In this document: in pieces, positions 5,084 through 5,619 of the stretch
Numbering within the stretch: the first letter of the stretch is position 1
Layout of the letters: each line of letters begins with the position of its first letter
Source of the DNA: JANPEF01 sp031413115
GTDB taxonomy: Bacteria; Eisenbacteria; RBG-16-71-46; DASYSL01
Reading direction: 5' to 3'
Assembly (NCBI GenBank): GCA_031413115.1
Contig: JANOEH010000034.1
Span: 1 to 5,619 of the forward strand
DNA: 5,619 bases
Position numbers and translations under genes: made by a program
The notes under the pieces: model-generated
What the model was told of the DNA's origin: nothing
The model's database searches: none
What the model saw: the letters and a program-made list of their open reading frames with translations, nothing else

Positions 5084-5619
5084 GAACCCTCCGGGTCGAA
5101 GCGATGGAACGACAACGTGGCGGCGCCGTACTCGCGTTCGAAGCGCGGCGACAGGCCGGCCGGTGCGGTCGGCGCCGGATCGCGCGACGATCGCTCGACG
5201 ACGACCCACGCCCCGGGCACGAGCAGCCCGCCGGCGACCAGCGCGGAGAGGGTCGCCGCGCCGCGACCGGCGGTGTACGGCGGGTCGAGATAGACGAGCC
5301 CGAAGCGGCGCCCACTCCGGGCCAGCCGTCCCAGGGCGCCCTCCACGTCGTCGGCCACGATCGACGCGCACGCGCCCATGGCGAGCGCCTCGATGTTGGC
5401 GCGGAGGGCCGTGAGAGCCGGGCGCGACATCTCGACGAACGTCGCGCTGGCCGCGCCGCGCGACAGCGCCTCGAGGCCGAACGCACCGCTGCCGGCGAAC
5501 AGGTCGAGCACGTCGAGGTCGGCGACGTCGCCGAGGATCGAGAACAACGCCTCGCGGACACGATCGGCCGTGGGCCGCGTGGCGCGACCGCGCGGCGCGA
5601 CGAGCGGACGTCCTCCCAA
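5080..5619 (-). CDS. rsmD: 16S rRNA (guanine966-N2)-methyltransferase RsmD, 5' end outside window
   Basis: RsmD transfers a methyl group from S-adenosylmethionine to N2 of G966 of 16S rRNA during assembly of the small ribosomal subunit in the cytoplasm. The visible 179 residues match the family from near its start. The basic segment RPLVAPRGRATRPTADRVRE (about residues 4-23) contains the typical RPT-x-x-R-V-R-E element. Motif I, LDLFAGSGAFG (about 38-48), is the SAM-binding glycine loop, and DPPY (112-115) is the catalytic N-methyltransferase motif IV. The first codon in the window is TTG, but homologues carry roughly 8-10 more residues (a M-R-x-I-x-G type start) before this point. I therefore read the gene as cut by the window edge, not as starting at TTG. 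Its TGA stop overlaps the coaD start as ATGA, so the two are probably translationally coupled. The rsmD-coaD pairing is common in bacteria. Confidence 0.95.
   Translation of the reverse strand: MGGRPLVAPRGRATRPTADRVREALFSILGDVADLDVLDLFAGSGAFGLEALSRGAASATFVEMSRPALTALRANIEALAMGACASIVADDVEGALGRLARSGRRFGLVYLDPPYTAGRGAATLSALVAGGLLVPGAWVVVERSSRDPAPTAPAGLSPRFEREYGAATLSFHRFDPEGS

Noticed and set aside
3600..5561. 653-codon minus-strand frame covering rsmD, coaD and most of pta, as a possible fusion protein
   Set aside because: Only the part from 4553 to about 3861 has family sequence (Pta). The upstream part is out-of-frame translation of rsmD and coaD, and the end after the frameshift is Arg-rich nonsense.

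Overview
The window is a compact, very GC-rich piece of an ordinary bacterial chromosome (GC clearly above 65% by eye). All eight genes I can support lie on the minus strand, with gaps of 0 to about 50 bases or short overlaps. They look like one long co-transcribed run. The gene set and order (rsmD, coaD, pta, a class Ib aminotransferase, an FmdB-type zinc ribbon protein, obg, a HEAT-repeat protein, dprA) suggest a high-GC, deep-branching phylum such as Gemmatimonadota or Candidatus Eisenbacteria. That placement is recollection of neighbourhood plus base composition, and I could not test it.

In the direction of transcription (high to low coordinate): the 3' part of rsmD enters at the right edge (5619-5080) and overlaps coaD (5083-4562) by an ATGA. 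Eight bases later comes pta (4553-3538), whose reading frame is broken by an indel near 3861, inside a 16-bp perfect GC palindrome. After 19 bases comes a GTG-started aminotransferase (3518-2304). After 25 bases comes the FmdB-like protein (2278-1952), then a GTG-started obg (1950-952) one base after its stop. After 47 bases comes a HEAT-repeat protein (904-275), and finally the 5' part of dprA, which runs off the left edge. Nothing longer than about 50 bases is without a gene, and I see no terminator, internal promoter, tRNA, mobile element, CRISPR array or recognisable defence system.

Functionally this is a housekeeping cluster. RsmD modifies 16S rRNA and Obg assists late ribosome assembly. 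CoaD makes dephospho-CoA, and Pta interconverts acetyl-CoA and acetyl phosphate. The aminotransferase serves amino-acid metabolism. DprA loads RecA on incoming single-stranded DNA. The HEAT and zinc-ribbon proteins have no assigned job.

Two things deserve a second look: the frameshift in pta, which may be a sequencing artefact, a real mutation or, less likely, recoding; and dprA, which has no ATG, GTG or TTG codon at a sensible place but has a CTG that overlaps the upstream stop (CTGA) behind a Shine-Dalgarno-like GGAG. A Ser in place of Asn in the Obg G4 motif is a smaller oddity. I did not find a novel multi-gene system here.
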